DNA of 64,000 bases from QHCF01 sp003244275. Its GTDB lineage: Bacteria > Actinomycetota > Acidimicrobiia > Acidimicrobiales > QHCF01. The position numbers were made by a program, and so were the translations under genes. The stretch is taken from the NCBI GenBank assembly GCA_036806345.1, contig DAIROT010000002.1, forward strand, positions 28,794 through 92,793, given 5' to 3'. Each line of letters starts with the position of its first letter. Position 1 is the first letter of the stretch. The notes beneath the pieces are model-generated. The model made no database searches. It saw nothing but the letters and a program-made list of their open reading frames with translations, and was not told where the DNA came from. This document shows, piece by piece, positions 1-7,894 of the stretch.

Positions 1-109
1 ATGGCAGGGCCACATTGACGATGGAGATGTCCAGGATGACCATGAACTGGGCCAGGCAGGCCAGGCTGAGGATTACCCAGTCCGGGGCGTGGCGACGGTG
101 TCCGCTCAA
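1..109 (-). CDS. MFS drug efflux transporter, DHA2 (EmrB/QacA) type, N-terminal fragment
   Basis: The reverse strand entering the left edge encodes the start of a membrane transporter. About 36 residues are visible, including AQFMVILDISIVNVALP, the first transmembrane helix with the D-x-S-I-V-N-V-A-L-P signature of 14-helix DHA2 exporters. These are proton-driven inner-membrane drug pumps. No ATG or GTG lies between the upstream in-frame stop and this helix. A TTG at 107-109 is the only usual start; it overlaps the TGA of the preceding small membrane gene and has AAGGAG about 10 nt upstream. It is probably co-transcribed with the two small membrane genes and controlled by the divergent MarR regulator at 1067. 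The rest lies outside the window. Confidence 0.8.
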   Translation of the reverse strand, partial: MSGHRRHAPDWVILSLACLAQFMVILDISIVNVALP

Positions 110-408
110 GAGACCCCTGGCTCCTTGGTATCGCCCTCAGGTGCTTCCTCGAGTTGAGGCGCCCTGGCCAACAGTTCCCGCACCCCCAGTGCCCCGTAGG
201 TGATGAGGCCGCCGAGAGCGGTCACCATCAGGACCCCGCCAGTGACCAACGCATTGCGGGTGGCAGTGCTCCAGGGCGAAAAGGAAGGTTGGAGGCCAAC
301 AGCAAAGGGGGCCACGAACACCCAGATGCCGGCCAGCAACAGCACCACCAGTGCCGCCATGGCCAGGCGCCCGGAGATGCGCCCGGACCTCATGACGTCT
401 TCTTCCAT
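106..408 (-). CDS. small two-helix membrane protein (SPW-repeat-like)
   Basis: This 100-residue protein has two hydrophobic helices, at about residues 14-37 and 50-72. The first contains GIWVFVAPFAVG, and the linker contains the Ser-Pro-Trp triplet (FSPWSTATRNALVTG) that resembles SPW-repeat membrane proteins. It is clearly related to the upstream 202-residue protein, which has GGWLIVAPFALAY at the same place. Its start overlaps the end of that gene, and its stop overlaps the start of the efflux pump, so the three form one operon. The function is unknown. A helper or regulatory role for the pump is a guess from position only. Confidence 0.6.
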   Translation of the reverse strand: MEEDVMRSGRISGRLAMAALVVLLLAGIWVFVAPFAVGLQPSFSPWSTATRNALVTGGVLMVTALGGLITYGALGVRELLARAPQLEEAPEGDTKEPGVS

Positions 409-998
409 CGACTGTGACCGATCCTGCCGGCCGCGTCGTCCTCGCCAACCGGACCGGCGTGAGACGAACTGGCGTCAGCCGGATGGGCGTCGGAATGGGT
501 CACGCTCATCGGGCGATCATCGGTATGACCGGTATCGTCCACCAGGGCCTGCACGAGTGAGGCGAGCAGGTGCCGCAGGTCAGGTTCAGGGTTGGCCACC
601 GCGGCCACGCCAGGGGCGGTGGAACCGTCGGGTGGGACGGCCGTCCGAATAGCAACCTCCCCCAGGGGCCGGCCCTCCTCGGGGCCACCAGTTTGGCCCT
701 CCTCCGCAGAGACGGCGCGGCTCTGCTCGACCCGACGAGCTTTCCTGCCGGCCCGCCTGGATACGCCGGGCAGGGCTCCCCGGGCCCTGAGGTCAGCCAC
801 CGTGGCCACCGAGGTGGCGGCCAGGCATACCAGGGCCACCACCACCACCCCGACCCCGGTCCAGACGTCGACCTCCGTGGTGTGGTCCCAGGATCCGCCC
901 TTCGGGCGATAGGCCAGCGCGAAGGGAGCCACGATGAGCCATCCGCCGGCCATGGCGGCGACCACGCTGGCCACCATGGCCACGATCCGCTTGGGCAT
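390..998 (-). CDS. membrane protein with long acidic, disordered C-terminal tail
   Basis: The first 75 residues hold two transmembrane helices, at about 5-29 and 43-67, and match the neighbouring 100-residue protein in layout (APFALAY, then W-x-x-x-T-x-x-x-x-x-x-TGV). The remaining 130 residues are charged and low in complexity, with no recognisable fold. The start is well supported by AGGAGGAGG-type purines a few bases before the ATG. This is the first gene of the operon that ends in the DHA2 pump and is divergent from the MarR gene, with 68 nt between the starts. The function is not known. Confidence 0.6.
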   Translation of the reverse strand: MPKRIVAMVASVVAAMAGGWLIVAPFALAYRPKGGSWDHTTEVDVWTGVGVVVVALVCLAATSVATVADLRARGALPGVSRRAGRKARRVEQSRAVSAEEGQTGGPEEGRPLGEVAIRTAVPPDGSTAPGVAAVANPEPDLRHLLASLVQALVDDTGHTDDRPMSVTHSDAHPADASSSHAGPVGEDDAAGRIGHSRWKKTS

Positions 999-1033
999 CC
1001 TCTACCTCCTCCTCTCGTCCGCGATACGCTAAC

Positions 1034-1043
1034 ACACATAAGT
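1034..1043 (+). promoter_or_regulatory. shared upstream decamer ACACATAAGT, possible -10 region
   Basis: The decamer ACACATAAGT ends 24 nt before the GTG start of the MarR gene. The same ten bases occur at 60754-60763, ending 25 nt before the start of a response-regulator gene. The shared position suggests a promoter core or operator. This is inference from two sites only. Confidence 0.25.
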
Positions 1044-1066
1044 ATCAGGAGGCTGAGATTAGTCAG

Positions 1067-1576
1067 GTGGCTGATGAGGTGGCAACGACCAAGGCGGCGG
1101 CAGTCCCCGACCAAGTGCCGAACGCGTTCCCGGATCAGGTCGGCTTCTTGTTGGCCAGGGCCAAGATGGCCCTTCAGGCGGCCATGGACGCTGAGCTGGC
1201 ACCCCTGGGCCTCACCATTGCCCAGTACGGGACGCTCGCCATTCTGGCCGCCAAGCCCGGCCTCTCCTCCGCTGAGCTGGCCCGAGAATGTTGCGTCAGC
1301 CCGCAGAGCACAGCCGCCTTGGTGCAGCGGCTGGCTACCGACGGGTGCCTGAGCCGGCGGCCTCACCCGGTGCACGGGCGGGTCATCGAACTGCGGGTCA
1401 CGTCCAAGGGAAAGGGCCTCCTGGCCAGGGCCTCAGGCACTGTCGATCGAGTGGAGCGTGAGCTCCTGCTGTGCGAGCTCAGCCCTGAGGAGCAGGATCA
1501 TCTCAGGGAACTGCTGCGTCGGGTGCTGAGCCGATCTCGAATGCGGGGCGTGGCGGCTCCTGGCTCGAGCCGGTAG
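1067..1576 (+). CDS. MarR-family transcriptional regulator
   Basis: This 169-residue winged-helix protein has the MarR layout: an N-terminal dimerisation helix (FLLARAKMALQAAMDAEL), a recognition helix around residues 66-84 (SAELARECCVSPQSTAALVQ), a wing with HPVHGRVIELRVTSKG at about 100-116, and a C-terminal dimer helix (LSPEEQDHLRELLRRVL). MarR proteins usually repress a neighbouring efflux operon until a phenolic ligand binds. The divergent membrane/DHA2 operon at 1-998 is the obvious target, together with autoregulation. The GTG start has AGGAGG at 1047-1052, a rather long 14-nt spacing; an in-frame ATT at 1058 would be better spaced but is rarely used. Paired Cys residues in the recognition helix could be redox sensitive, but that is speculation. 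Confidence 0.85.
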   Translation: MADEVATTKAAAVPDQVPNAFPDQVGFLLARAKMALQAAMDAELAPLGLTIAQYGTLAILAAKPGLSSAELARECCVSPQSTAALVQRLATDGCLSRRPHPVHGRVIELRVTSKGKGLLARASGTVDRVERELLLCELSPEEQDHLRELLRRVLSRSRMRGVAAPGSSR

Positions 1577-1605
1577 AGCCGCCGACCTGGCCGGCATGGG
1601 GCCGG

Positions 1606-2862
1606 TCAGATTTGCAGGTCGATGGCCTGATGTGAGCGGGCTTCGCAGACCAGCCTCCCGTTGGGCCCCATGGCCAGCGCCGCCTCTCCGGCCACCAGCC
1701 GAATCAGCCCTCGGCCCACCAGTTCGTAGCGCCAGCCGAGGGCCACCCGGCCACCGGGCTCGGCGGCCAGCAGAGCCTGGACGTCGGCCCTGGTGGCCAG
1801 CAGCCCGGCGTCGATGCGCAGCTCACTGGCCCGCTGGGCCAGCCACGCCATGGCCAGGGCGGCGGCCGGACGCTGCACGCGGTCCATCTCCTCCTCGGGC
1901 GGGAGGCACAGCCGGGCATCGTCGAGAGCCAGGCCCACCGCTACCGCCTGCATGACTTCGCTGGCCATCGACTCCCGTAGGCGGCGGCTCTCCAGACCGC
2001 GCACCTGTGAGAGCTCGGTCAGGTCGCGGGGCGGCCGGTGGGCTATGGACATAAGGGCCAGCTCCGGAAGCACCATCCGAGCCGGACGATCGCTGGCCGC
2101 CGCCGTGGTCTCCCGCCAGGCGGCAACCGCCTGAGCCACCCCCCGGGCTGCTCCCCGCAATTGCCGAGCGGCCTTGATTCTCCACCAGGCCTGACTCGGG
2201 TCAGGTGGCCGGCGGTCCCTCGAGGCCAGCAGCGCACACTCCTGCTCGGCCCACGTCAGGCGACCCTGGGCGGCCAACTGGTGGATGAGGACCTGATGGA
2301 GCTCCAAGAGGTGCTCCACGTCGGCGGCCGCATAGTCCTGCTGGGCCTGGGACAGGGGCCGCCGAGACCAGTCGGTCAGGCGATCGCCCTTGGCCAGGCG
2401 CCGGTTGAGCAGGCGATCGACCAGGGTGGACAGCGACGGAGTCGACATCCCGAGGAAGCCGGCCGCTACCTGGGTATCGAACAACCGCTGGGGAACGGTC
2501 CCGCAGGCCCGTTCCAGCACCTCCAGGTCCTGCTCAGCGGCGTGGGCCACCACCACCGTGGGGCTGTCGAGCAGCCGGGCCAACCCCGAAAGATCGACGG
2601 CCAGCGGATCCACGAGAGCCAGGCCGGCCGGCCAGGCCAGCTGCAGCAGATCCAGGTGGGGGAAATAGGAGCGCTCACGATGGAACTCGGTATCCATCCC
2701 GACGGCGGGCACGCCGACCAGCTCCTCCATCAGCAGCTCGAAGGCCGCCTGGTCGCCAATCCAACGATGCCTGGACGAGGGAGCAGTCAATCGCTCGGTC
2801 CCTCGGTCCCTCGGTCCCTCGGCGCCTGGTGTCTCAACGTCGTGGAGAACGGACGTAGTCAC
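1606..2862 (-). CDS. rnd: ribonuclease D-type 3'-5' exoribonuclease with HRDC domain
   Basis: The DEDDy exonuclease core is visible: Exo I as GMDTEFHRERSYFP (about residue 57 from the chosen start), Exo II as VVVAHAAEQDLEVL, and Exo III as YAAADVEHLLELH with the catalytic Tyr and Asp. An HRDC-like helical region follows (MSIAHRPPRDLTELSQVRGL). RNase D trims the 3' ends of tRNA and other stable RNA. The open frame runs further upstream into the thioesterase gene. GTG at 2860-2862 is preferred because GAGG lies 8 nt before it; it overlaps the end of the thioesterase gene by 29 nt. An 8-nt tandem repeat sits 40-68 nt inside the coding region, in a poorly conserved leader (see 2794-2822). Confidence 0.88.
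   Translation of the reverse strand: MTTSVLHDVETPGAEGPRDRGTERLTAPSSRHRWIGDQAAFELLMEELVGVPAVGMDTEFHRERSYFPHLDLLQLAWPAGLALVDPLAVDLSGLARLLDSPTVVVAHAAEQDLEVLERACGTVPQRLFDTQVAAGFLGMSTPSLSTLVDRLLNRRLAKGDRLTDWSRRPLSQAQQDYAAADVEHLLELHQVLIHQLAAQGRLTWAEQECALLASRDRRPPDPSQAWWRIKAARQLRGAARGVAQAVAAWRETTAAASDRPARMVLPELALMSIAHRPPRDLTELSQVRGLESRRLRESMASEVMQAVAVGLALDDARLCLPPEEEMDRVQRPAAALAMAWLAQRASELRIDAGLLATRADVQALLAAEPGGRVALGWRYELVGRGLIRLVAGEAALAMGPNGRLVCEARSHQAIDLQI
2794..2822 (-). repeat. 8-nt tandem repeat inside the start of rnd
   Basis: On the plus strand CTCGGTCC is repeated three times in tandem and followed by a partial fourth copy. On the coding strand this is GAGGGACC, read within the first 25 codons of RNase D. 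A unit of 8 nt is not a multiple of three, so gain or loss of one copy would shift the reading frame. Confidence 0.9.
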
Positions 2863-3340
2863 TACCGACCTCGCCCACGTCGGCACCGATGGCCTGGCGG
2901 GCCCTCCCGGCCGACAATGGGGCGAAGCGGGCTCGGCCCTGAACGCACGGCTCTCCATCGCTGACCCGACTCACGACGCCCGACAGGTCCATCACACCCT
3001 CACCGTCACGGCCGTCCAGTCGGGCCACCACCCGATGGGCCTGGTCAACCGCCACCGGCCGCAAGAAGTCGGCCGAGGTGGTCCGGGTGAGGGCGAACGA
3101 CCTACCCAGGGCAATGGCCCCCCAGGCCATGGCCTCGTCCAGGATGGCCAGCACCAGGCCGCCATGAACGTAATGCGGAGCGCCCGAGAAGTTGGTGCCC
3201 AGACAAAAGTCCCCCTCGACCGATTCTTCCTGGTCGTCATGAAAGAACGCGATTCCCAATCCAGCCCGGTTGGACGGCTCGCATACGAAGCAGTTGGAGT
3301 CGAAGCCCCACCGGGCATTGTCCAGGTGGTGGCGGGCCAC
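2834..3340 (-). CDS. PaaI-type hotdog-fold thioesterase
   Basis: This 168-residue protein has the single hotdog domain of PaaI/DUF4442-type thioesterases. The central helix YVHGGLVLAILDEAM carries the HGG and acidic residue typical of the active site, followed by the strand TRTTSADFLRPV. The N-terminus has a CFVC pair (GFDSNCFVCEPSNRAGLG) seen in a subgroup of these enzymes. It would hydrolyse an acyl-CoA thioester in the cytoplasm; the substrate cannot be predicted. It sits between the flavin reductase (31 nt upstream) and rnd (overlapping), all in one direction. Confidence 0.8.
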   Translation of the reverse strand: MARHHLDNARWGFDSNCFVCEPSNRAGLGIAFFHDDQEESVEGDFCLGTNFSGAPHYVHGGLVLAILDEAMAWGAIALGRSFALTRTTSADFLRPVAVDQAHRVVARLDGRDGEGVMDLSGVVSRVSDGEPCVQGRARFAPLSAGRARQAIGADVGEVGSDYVRSPRR

Positions 3341-3370
3341 GCCCGAACCCTACTTCAGTCGGCTGAGGCT

Positions 3371-3931
3371 CTAACCCCCGTAGCTCATTCGGGTGTCCTC
3401 CATTCGCAGCACCGGTGTGTCCTCGGCCGTGGCGAACCCGGCGTCGACGACCTCGCCCACGAAGAGGGTGTGGGTACCCACCGGCACTGCCTGGCGCACC
3501 TGGCAATCGAGCCAGGCCAGGGCCTGGTCGAGCACAGGAGCCCCGGTGGACTCCTGATGAACGGCAAAGCCGCCCAGACTGGAGCCGACCGGGGCTGCGG
3601 GGTCGACCGGCTCGGTCTCGCTCAGAGGTTTCACGAACTTGCGCACCATCGCTCGGTCATGGCGATCGATGAGGCACAGGCTGAACACCCCGCCATCGGC
3701 CACCAGCCGGTGGGTGAGGGCTTGGCGCTCGACGCTGATACCCACCAACTTGGGCTCGAGGGACAGCTGGGAGGCCCAACTGAGGGTCATCAGGTTACGG
3801 GTGCCACCGGCCCTGCTGCCCACCACGTACAGACCGGTCGGCATGCTCCACAGCACCCTTCGCCGCAACCGGGCATACGCCTCGCCGTCCTGGCCCGCAG
3901 GCACGTGACCGAGGCCGGGATGAGGGGTCAT
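3371..3931 (-). CDS. flavin reductase-like FMN-binding protein
   Basis: This 186-residue protein matches the flavin reductase-like split-barrel family. It begins with a helix and strand (VLWSMPTGLYVVGSR), then the FMN-contacting segment NLMTLSWASQLSLEPKLVGI with the conserved SWxxQLSxxPxLVxIS layout, and ends with HTLFVGEVVDAG. Members supply reduced flavin to a monooxygenase or act as flavin-dependent oxidoreductases. No partner oxygenase is seen nearby. It is upstream of the thioesterase in the same direction. Confidence 0.8.
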   Translation of the reverse strand: MTPHPGLGHVPAGQDGEAYARLRRRVLWSMPTGLYVVGSRAGGTRNLMTLSWASQLSLEPKLVGISVERQALTHRLVADGGVFSLCLIDRHDRAMVRKFVKPLSETEPVDPAAPVGSSLGGFAVHQESTGAPVLDQALAWLDCQVRQAVPVGTHTLFVGEVVDAGFATAEDTPVLRMEDTRMSYGG

Positions 3932-3975
3932 ACCAGTACCGTAATGAGGACATCAGGATCAAGGGGGCGAACGAC

Positions 3976-4332
3976 ATGGCAATCGTCGAGAACATCCGGG
4001 ACTGGCGGGGTAAGGACGTGCTGGATCCCGAGAAAGACAAGATCGGCAGGCTGGAGGAGGTCTACTTCGACGCTGAGACCGATCAGGCCATGTTCCTGGT
4101 GGTGCGGACCGGGGTAGTCAGCCACCACCACATCCTCATCCCGGCTGGGGGCGTGATCACCAGTCCAAACGACGTCACCGTGGGGGTAAGCAAGGACGCG
4201 GTCAAGTCTGCTCCCCGGGTCGAGCTCGGTGGGGAGTTCTCCGAGGAGGACGAGGTCCAGGCCTTCCGCTACTACGGCTTCGACTACGCTCCGGCCGCCA
4301 CTCCGAGCGGTCGGCGCCTGGTGCGCCGCTAG
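3976..4332 (+). CDS. PRC-barrel domain protein
   Basis: This 118-residue protein consists of one PRC-barrel domain: a short helix (IVENIRDWRGKDVLDPEKDKI), then the beta strands GRLEEVYFDAETDQAMFLVV and HHHILIPAGGVI. PRC barrels occur in RimM and photosynthetic reaction-centre H subunits; small stand-alone versions in actinobacteria are of unknown role. AAGGGGG lies close before the ATG. It is a single gene between divergent and convergent neighbours. Confidence 0.8.
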   Translation: MAIVENIRDWRGKDVLDPEKDKIGRLEEVYFDAETDQAMFLVVRTGVVSHHHILIPAGGVITSPNDVTVGVSKDAVKSAPRVELGGEFSEEDEVQAFRYYGFDYAPAATPSGRRLVRR

Positions 4333-4412
4333 CAGCTAGCCCTGGGGCGAGCGTATCGGTGTGAGTGGGCAGAAGGCGTTCAGCGGAGTTGGCTATTTTT
4401 CGCGTCAATTGC

Positions 4413-5834
4413 TCATGCGTCAGTCGGGTAGTGGGCGTTGTCCCATGCCGCCATCCCCCCCAGGACGTTGACCACCGCCCGGCCGCCGGCGGCCAGCAGG
4501 CTGGAGGCGACACTGGAGCGGTAACCGGACCCGCACACGGTGGCCACCACCGCTGCGTCGGGCACCTCGTCAAGGCGGGACGGCAGCTCGGCGCCGGTGA
4601 TGAGGCTGGCACCAGGTATGTGACCGTCGGCCCACTCGGCTGGTTGACGCACATCCAGCACGGCCACCTGGCCCGCCTCCAGCCTGACCCTGAGGTCATG
4701 AACGGTGATCTGGGGGATGCTGGCCAGCGGTCGGGCCTGCATCGCCCAGGCCGTCATCCCGCCGGCCAGCCACCCGACCGGGAGGCGGTAGCCGATCCGC
4801 AGGAGCTGCCAGGCGACCTCCCACAGGTCGCCGGGCCGGTCGAGGACCACCAGGACACGGGCGCCGTCGGGCAGCACAGTCCCGGCCCAGGTGGTGAAGG
4901 ATGACCCCAGCCCCACGTTCAGGGCGCCGGGGATGTGGGCGGCGCCAAAGCCGGCCGCGCCGCGAACGTCAAGCACGACTCCCCCGTCGGCCTGGGCGGC
5001 GGCGAGGTCCTCGGCCGACAGAGCCGGCGGCTCGCCCAGGGAGCCGAGGAGAGGGACGCCGGCCAGGTTGTGGGCCCGCATGCGCCTCCAGTAGGGAGGT
5101 ACGGCTGGCAGCCTGTCGAGGCGAAGGCACTCTGACGCAAAGTCGTCGGAGACGATCTGGTCAGAAGAGTCGACTGCTCGGAGTACGGGGTTGGTGCGCC
5201 GCTCATAACCCACCGTGGTCGACAGGCGGGACCCGATGTTGGCGCCGCACAGGCTGCCTGACACATGGGTAGGGAACACCTCCACGTGGTCGGGCAGGGG
5301 GAGGATCTTCTCCTGGAGGGTCCGACAGAAGGCCTTGGCTGAGCGCCGGGCGTCCTCTGGAGAGCCGAGCAGGTCGGGTCGAGCCAGATCCCCGACCAGC
5401 AGGGCGCCCCCCGACAACAAGATGGCAGGCTCCTCACCGACCGAGCGATCTGAGACGAGCAGGCTCAGGTGCTCGGGAGTGTGACCCGGTGTGTGCAGGA
5501 TCTCGAACACCACCTCGCCCATCTCGATGGCCTCCCCATCGTGCACCGGGCGGTGTTGGTAGCCGAGGTCGCCATGGGCGAAGCCGAGGGTGGTCAGCGG
5601 CTGGGCCCCGGCCGCCTGCTGGTGGCGGGCCAACTCGGCCAGCCCCGAGAGGTAGTCATTGTGGCCATGGGTGTCGATGGCATAGCGGACTCGCATCCCC
5701 TGGGCTCGGGCCGCCTCGTAGTAGGCGCTCACATCCCGCTGGGGATCGAGGATCAGGGCTTCCCCGGTGTCCTCCGACCCGACCAGGTAGGAGGCGTGGC
5801 CAAGCCCCTCGAGATGGAACTGCTTGAAGAACAT
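4413..5834 (-). CDS. persulfide dioxygenase-like metallo-beta-lactamase fused to two rhodanese domains
   Basis: The protein is 473 residues from the ATG at 5834 (MFFKQFHLEGLGHASYLVG, the usual start of this family). An ETHE1/CstB-type domain comes first, with T-H-G-H-N-D at residues 55-60 and the HTPGHTPEH metal segment near 112-120. The last His of the classic HxHxDH is Tyr, as is known in CstB-type proteins. Rhodanese domain 1 (about 285-375) has LDRPGD where the catalytic Cys loop should be and is likely inactive. Rhodanese domain 2 has the intact loop VCGSGYRSS. The enzyme would oxidise glutathione, mycothiol or protein persulfide to sulfite and move sulfane sulfur. It lies 28 nt downstream of a TauE-type exporter, which fits sulfite disposal. 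Confidence 0.87.
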   Translation of the reverse strand: MFFKQFHLEGLGHASYLVGSEDTGEALILDPQRDVSAYYEAARAQGMRVRYAIDTHGHNDYLSGLAELARHQQAAGAQPLTTLGFAHGDLGYQHRPVHDGEAIEMGEVVFEILHTPGHTPEHLSLLVSDRSVGEEPAILLSGGALLVGDLARPDLLGSPEDARRSAKAFCRTLQEKILPLPDHVEVFPTHVSGSLCGANIGSRLSTTVGYERRTNPVLRAVDSSDQIVSDDFASECLRLDRLPAVPPYWRRMRAHNLAGVPLLGSLGEPPALSAEDLAAAQADGGVVLDVRGAAGFGAAHIPGALNVGLGSSFTTWAGTVLPDGARVLVVLDRPGDLWEVAWQLLRIGYRLPVGWLAGGMTAWAMQARPLASIPQITVHDLRVRLEAGQVAVLDVRQPAEWADGHIPGASLITGAELPSRLDEVPDAAVVATVCGSGYRSSVASSLLAAGGRAVVNVLGGMAAWDNAHYPTDA

Positions 5835-5862
5835 GGGAATCCTCCGGTCGGCGCCTGGCGCC

Positions 5863-6630
5863 TCAGGCGAGAATCTGGTGGGTGGTGAAGTAGACCGCGA
5901 AACCGATGAGCAGCACGCCAAAGGCCTTACGGAGCCGGTCGGCGTTCAGGCGGGTGACGAGCAGCGATCCGGCGACCGCTCCGGGGATGGCGCCGGCGGC
6001 AAAGGCTCCAGCCACATTCCAGTCGATGTGGCCGAGGGCCCAGTGGGTGATCAGGGTGGGAACAGAGAGGACCGCTATCACAGCCAGGCTGGTACCGGCC
6101 GACTCGGGCATGGTCAGACCCAGGACGAGGACGAACAGCGGAACGAGCAGGAATCCGCCGCCGTTGGCCAGCAGCCCGGTGAAGAAACCAATGACCGCCG
6201 CCGCCGGGATGACCAGGCCGGCGCGACGCCGGGCTCGACCGGCCAGGCGGTTCTCGGAGGTGATGGGCAACAAGATGCGGGCTCCTACTGCGCCCAGCAC
6301 CACGCCGGAGGCCACGAGGAGGGCCTTCCCGCCCACCGAGCCCGAGAGCAGGGCCCCGACGATGGTGGCCGGGACCCCTCCCATGACCGACCAACGGGCG
6401 ATCTGGCGATCTATCTCCTGGCGTCGCACGTAGGCGACGGCCCCGGCGATGGCGGCCGGGATGGTCGCCGGCAGGGGAGCAGCCACCGCAATCAGGCCGG
6501 GCACACCGAGCAGGCCCAGCATCGGCGTGGCGAAGCTCGACCCACCTACCCCGAACAGGCCGAAGAGGACACCGATGGCCGCGCCGGTACCGGTCAATTC
6601 CGGCCATGGCGGCATCACGGGGACGACCAT
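5863..6630 (-). CDS. TauE/SafE-family sulfite or organosulfur exporter
   Basis: The protein is about 255 residues with seven to eight hydrophobic helices. The paired signature is present: GVLFGLFGVGGSSFATPML in the first half and GFFTGLLANGGGFLLVPLF in the second, the two GxGGG-type loops of TauE/SafE proteins. These inner-membrane proteins export sulfite, sulfoacetate or related anions. The ATG at 6628-6630 is chosen because the longer open frame runs into the upstream VOC gene; an ATG at 6615 is also possible, and neither has a strong ribosome site. The next gene is the persulfide dioxygenase, whose product is sulfite, so the two probably work as a sulfide/persulfide detoxification unit. 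Confidence 0.85.
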   Translation of the reverse strand: MVVPVMPPWPELTGTGAAIGVLFGLFGVGGSSFATPMLGLLGVPGLIAVAAPLPATIPAAIAGAVAYVRRQEIDRQIARWSVMGGVPATIVGALLSGSVGGKALLVASGVVLGAVGARILLPITSENRLAGRARRRAGLVIPAAAVIGFFTGLLANGGGFLLVPLFVLVLGLTMPESAGTSLAVIAVLSVPTLITHWALGHIDWNVAGAFAAGAIPGAVAGSLLVTRLNADRLRKAFGVLLIGFAVYFTTHQILA

Positions 6631-6694
6631 GACGGCATCAGTGCTCGCTACGCCGTTCGGCCGCCAGCGGCTGCGATGTGGGCTTGAGAGATGC

Positions 6695-7057
6695 TCAGCT
6701 CGGGACCGGACGCTGACCCACGCAGAACTCGTTTCCCTCGGGATCCGACATAACGGTCCAGACCGCACCCCACTCGTCATGGTCCGAGATCCGCTTGGCA
6801 CCCAGAGCCAACAGGCGATTCACCTCCAGATGGCGGTCGTCGGCGGTGAGATCTACGTGCAGGCGGTTCTTGACCGCCTTGTCCTCCGGAACCTTGATGA
6901 AGAACCAGGAGAGCCGGGACTCGTCCCTGGCGTCGATTGACGCAAAGAAGTCACTTGCGCCCTCATCTGCAGGACGATCAAGAACAGCTGACCAGAAGGA
7001 AGTCAGCGACTGGGGATTGGCGCAGTCGAAGGTCAGGTGGGCAAGGCTGACCGGCAT
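6695..7057 (-). CDS. VOC-superfamily (glyoxalase-like) protein
   Basis: This is a 120-residue single-module pair of beta-alpha-beta-beta-beta units. It has the opening HLTFDCANPQSLTSFWSAVL, the central RLHVDLTADD and the closing W-T-V-M-S-D-P-E-G-N-E-F-C-V typical of the glyoxalase-like family that includes bleomycin-resistance-like proteins. The function of such small VOC proteins cannot be assigned from sequence. It is 12 nt downstream of hypB in the same direction but need not be related. Confidence 0.8.
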   Translation of the reverse strand: MPVSLAHLTFDCANPQSLTSFWSAVLDRPADEGASDFFASIDARDESRLSWFFIKVPEDKAVKNRLHVDLTADDRHLEVNRLLALGAKRISDHDEWGAVWTVMSDPEGNEFCVGQRPVPS

Positions 7058-7069
7058 GACCCTCGCGTC

Positions 7070-7894
7070 CTAGCGGGGGTCTTGGTGATCGTGGGCGTGC
7101 GGCGGCTGGCCTGCTCGGCCAGCGGCGGCCATGCCTGCTCGGCCGGCGGCGGCCATACCTTCGATCCAGTCACACCACTGCGCCATTCCCTCGCCGGTGC
7201 GGGCACTGAGCTGCATCACCCTGGCGGTGGGGTTCACGGCTGCCAGGTTGGCGAGGAAGCGGTCGAGGTCGAAGTCGAGGTATGGCAACAGGTCGATCTT
7301 GTTGACCACCACGACTTCGCAGGCGCGGAACATCACCGGGTACTTGAGTGGCTTCTCTTCGCCCTCGGTGACGGAGGACACCATGGCCCTGGCCTGCTGG
7401 CCCACGTCGAACTCGGCCGGACAGACCAGGTTGCCCACATTCTCGATGATCAGCACATCGAGGTCGTCGAGGGGAAGGCGACCGAGCCCAGATCGGACCA
7501 TGTTGGCGTCGAGGTGGCACTCTCCGCCAAAGCCGGCGCTGGTGTTGACCAGCGAGATCGGGGCTCCCAGACCGCCCAGCTCGTCGGCATCAAGGCTGGT
7601 GGCGATGTCGCCCTCGAGCACGCCCAGGCGGAGTCGTTGGCCAAGAGAGGTGATGGTCCGCTTGAGCAGAGTGGTCTTGCCGGCGCCCGGTGAGGACATG
7701 AGATTCACGGTGGTGATACCAGCACGGACGAAGTCGGCCCGGTTGAGTTCGGCGGTGCGCTCGTTCTCGGACAGGATGTTCTCCAGCACGGCAACCCGCT
7801 CGGTGCCTGTCTCCCGGTAGCCGGAGTGATCCCCGACGTCGCGGCGATCGTGGTCGCTCACGATGCCGTCGGCGTGTTGGTGGAACCGTCCCAT
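7070..7894 (-). CDS. hypB: HypB, GTPase for nickel insertion into hydrogenase (or urease)
   Basis: This 274-residue SIMIBI GTPase has the P-loop SSPGAGKTT at residues 67-75, the inter-subunit nickel/zinc site GECHLD (Cys126, His127), the switch region IIENVGNLVCP and the guanine-specificity motif NKID. HypB hands nickel to the hydrogenase large subunit with HypA. The N-terminal CxxCGC metal site of the E. coli protein is absent, with only scattered His and Asp instead. The C-terminus has two exact copies of GMAAAGRA and a His-containing tail (PPHAHDHQD), which is unusual. Its ATG overlaps the hypA stop. No hydrogenase or other hyp genes are in the window. Confidence 0.93.
   Translation of the reverse strand: MGRFHQHADGIVSDHDRRDVGDHSGYRETGTERVAVLENILSENERTAELNRADFVRAGITTVNLMSSPGAGKTTLLKRTITSLGQRLRLGVLEGDIATSLDADELGGLGAPISLVNTSAGFGGECHLDANMVRSGLGRLPLDDLDVLIIENVGNLVCPAEFDVGQQARAMVSSVTEGEEKPLKYPVMFRACEVVVVNKIDLLPYLDFDLDRFLANLAAVNPTARVMQLSARTGEGMAQWCDWIEGMAAAGRAGMAAAGRAGQPPHAHDHQDPR
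7109..7156 (-). repeat. 24-nt tandem repeat in the 3' end of hypB
   Basis: Two adjacent 24-nt units, differing at one base, encode the duplicated octapeptide GMAAAGRA. The unit length keeps the frame. Confidence 0.9.
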
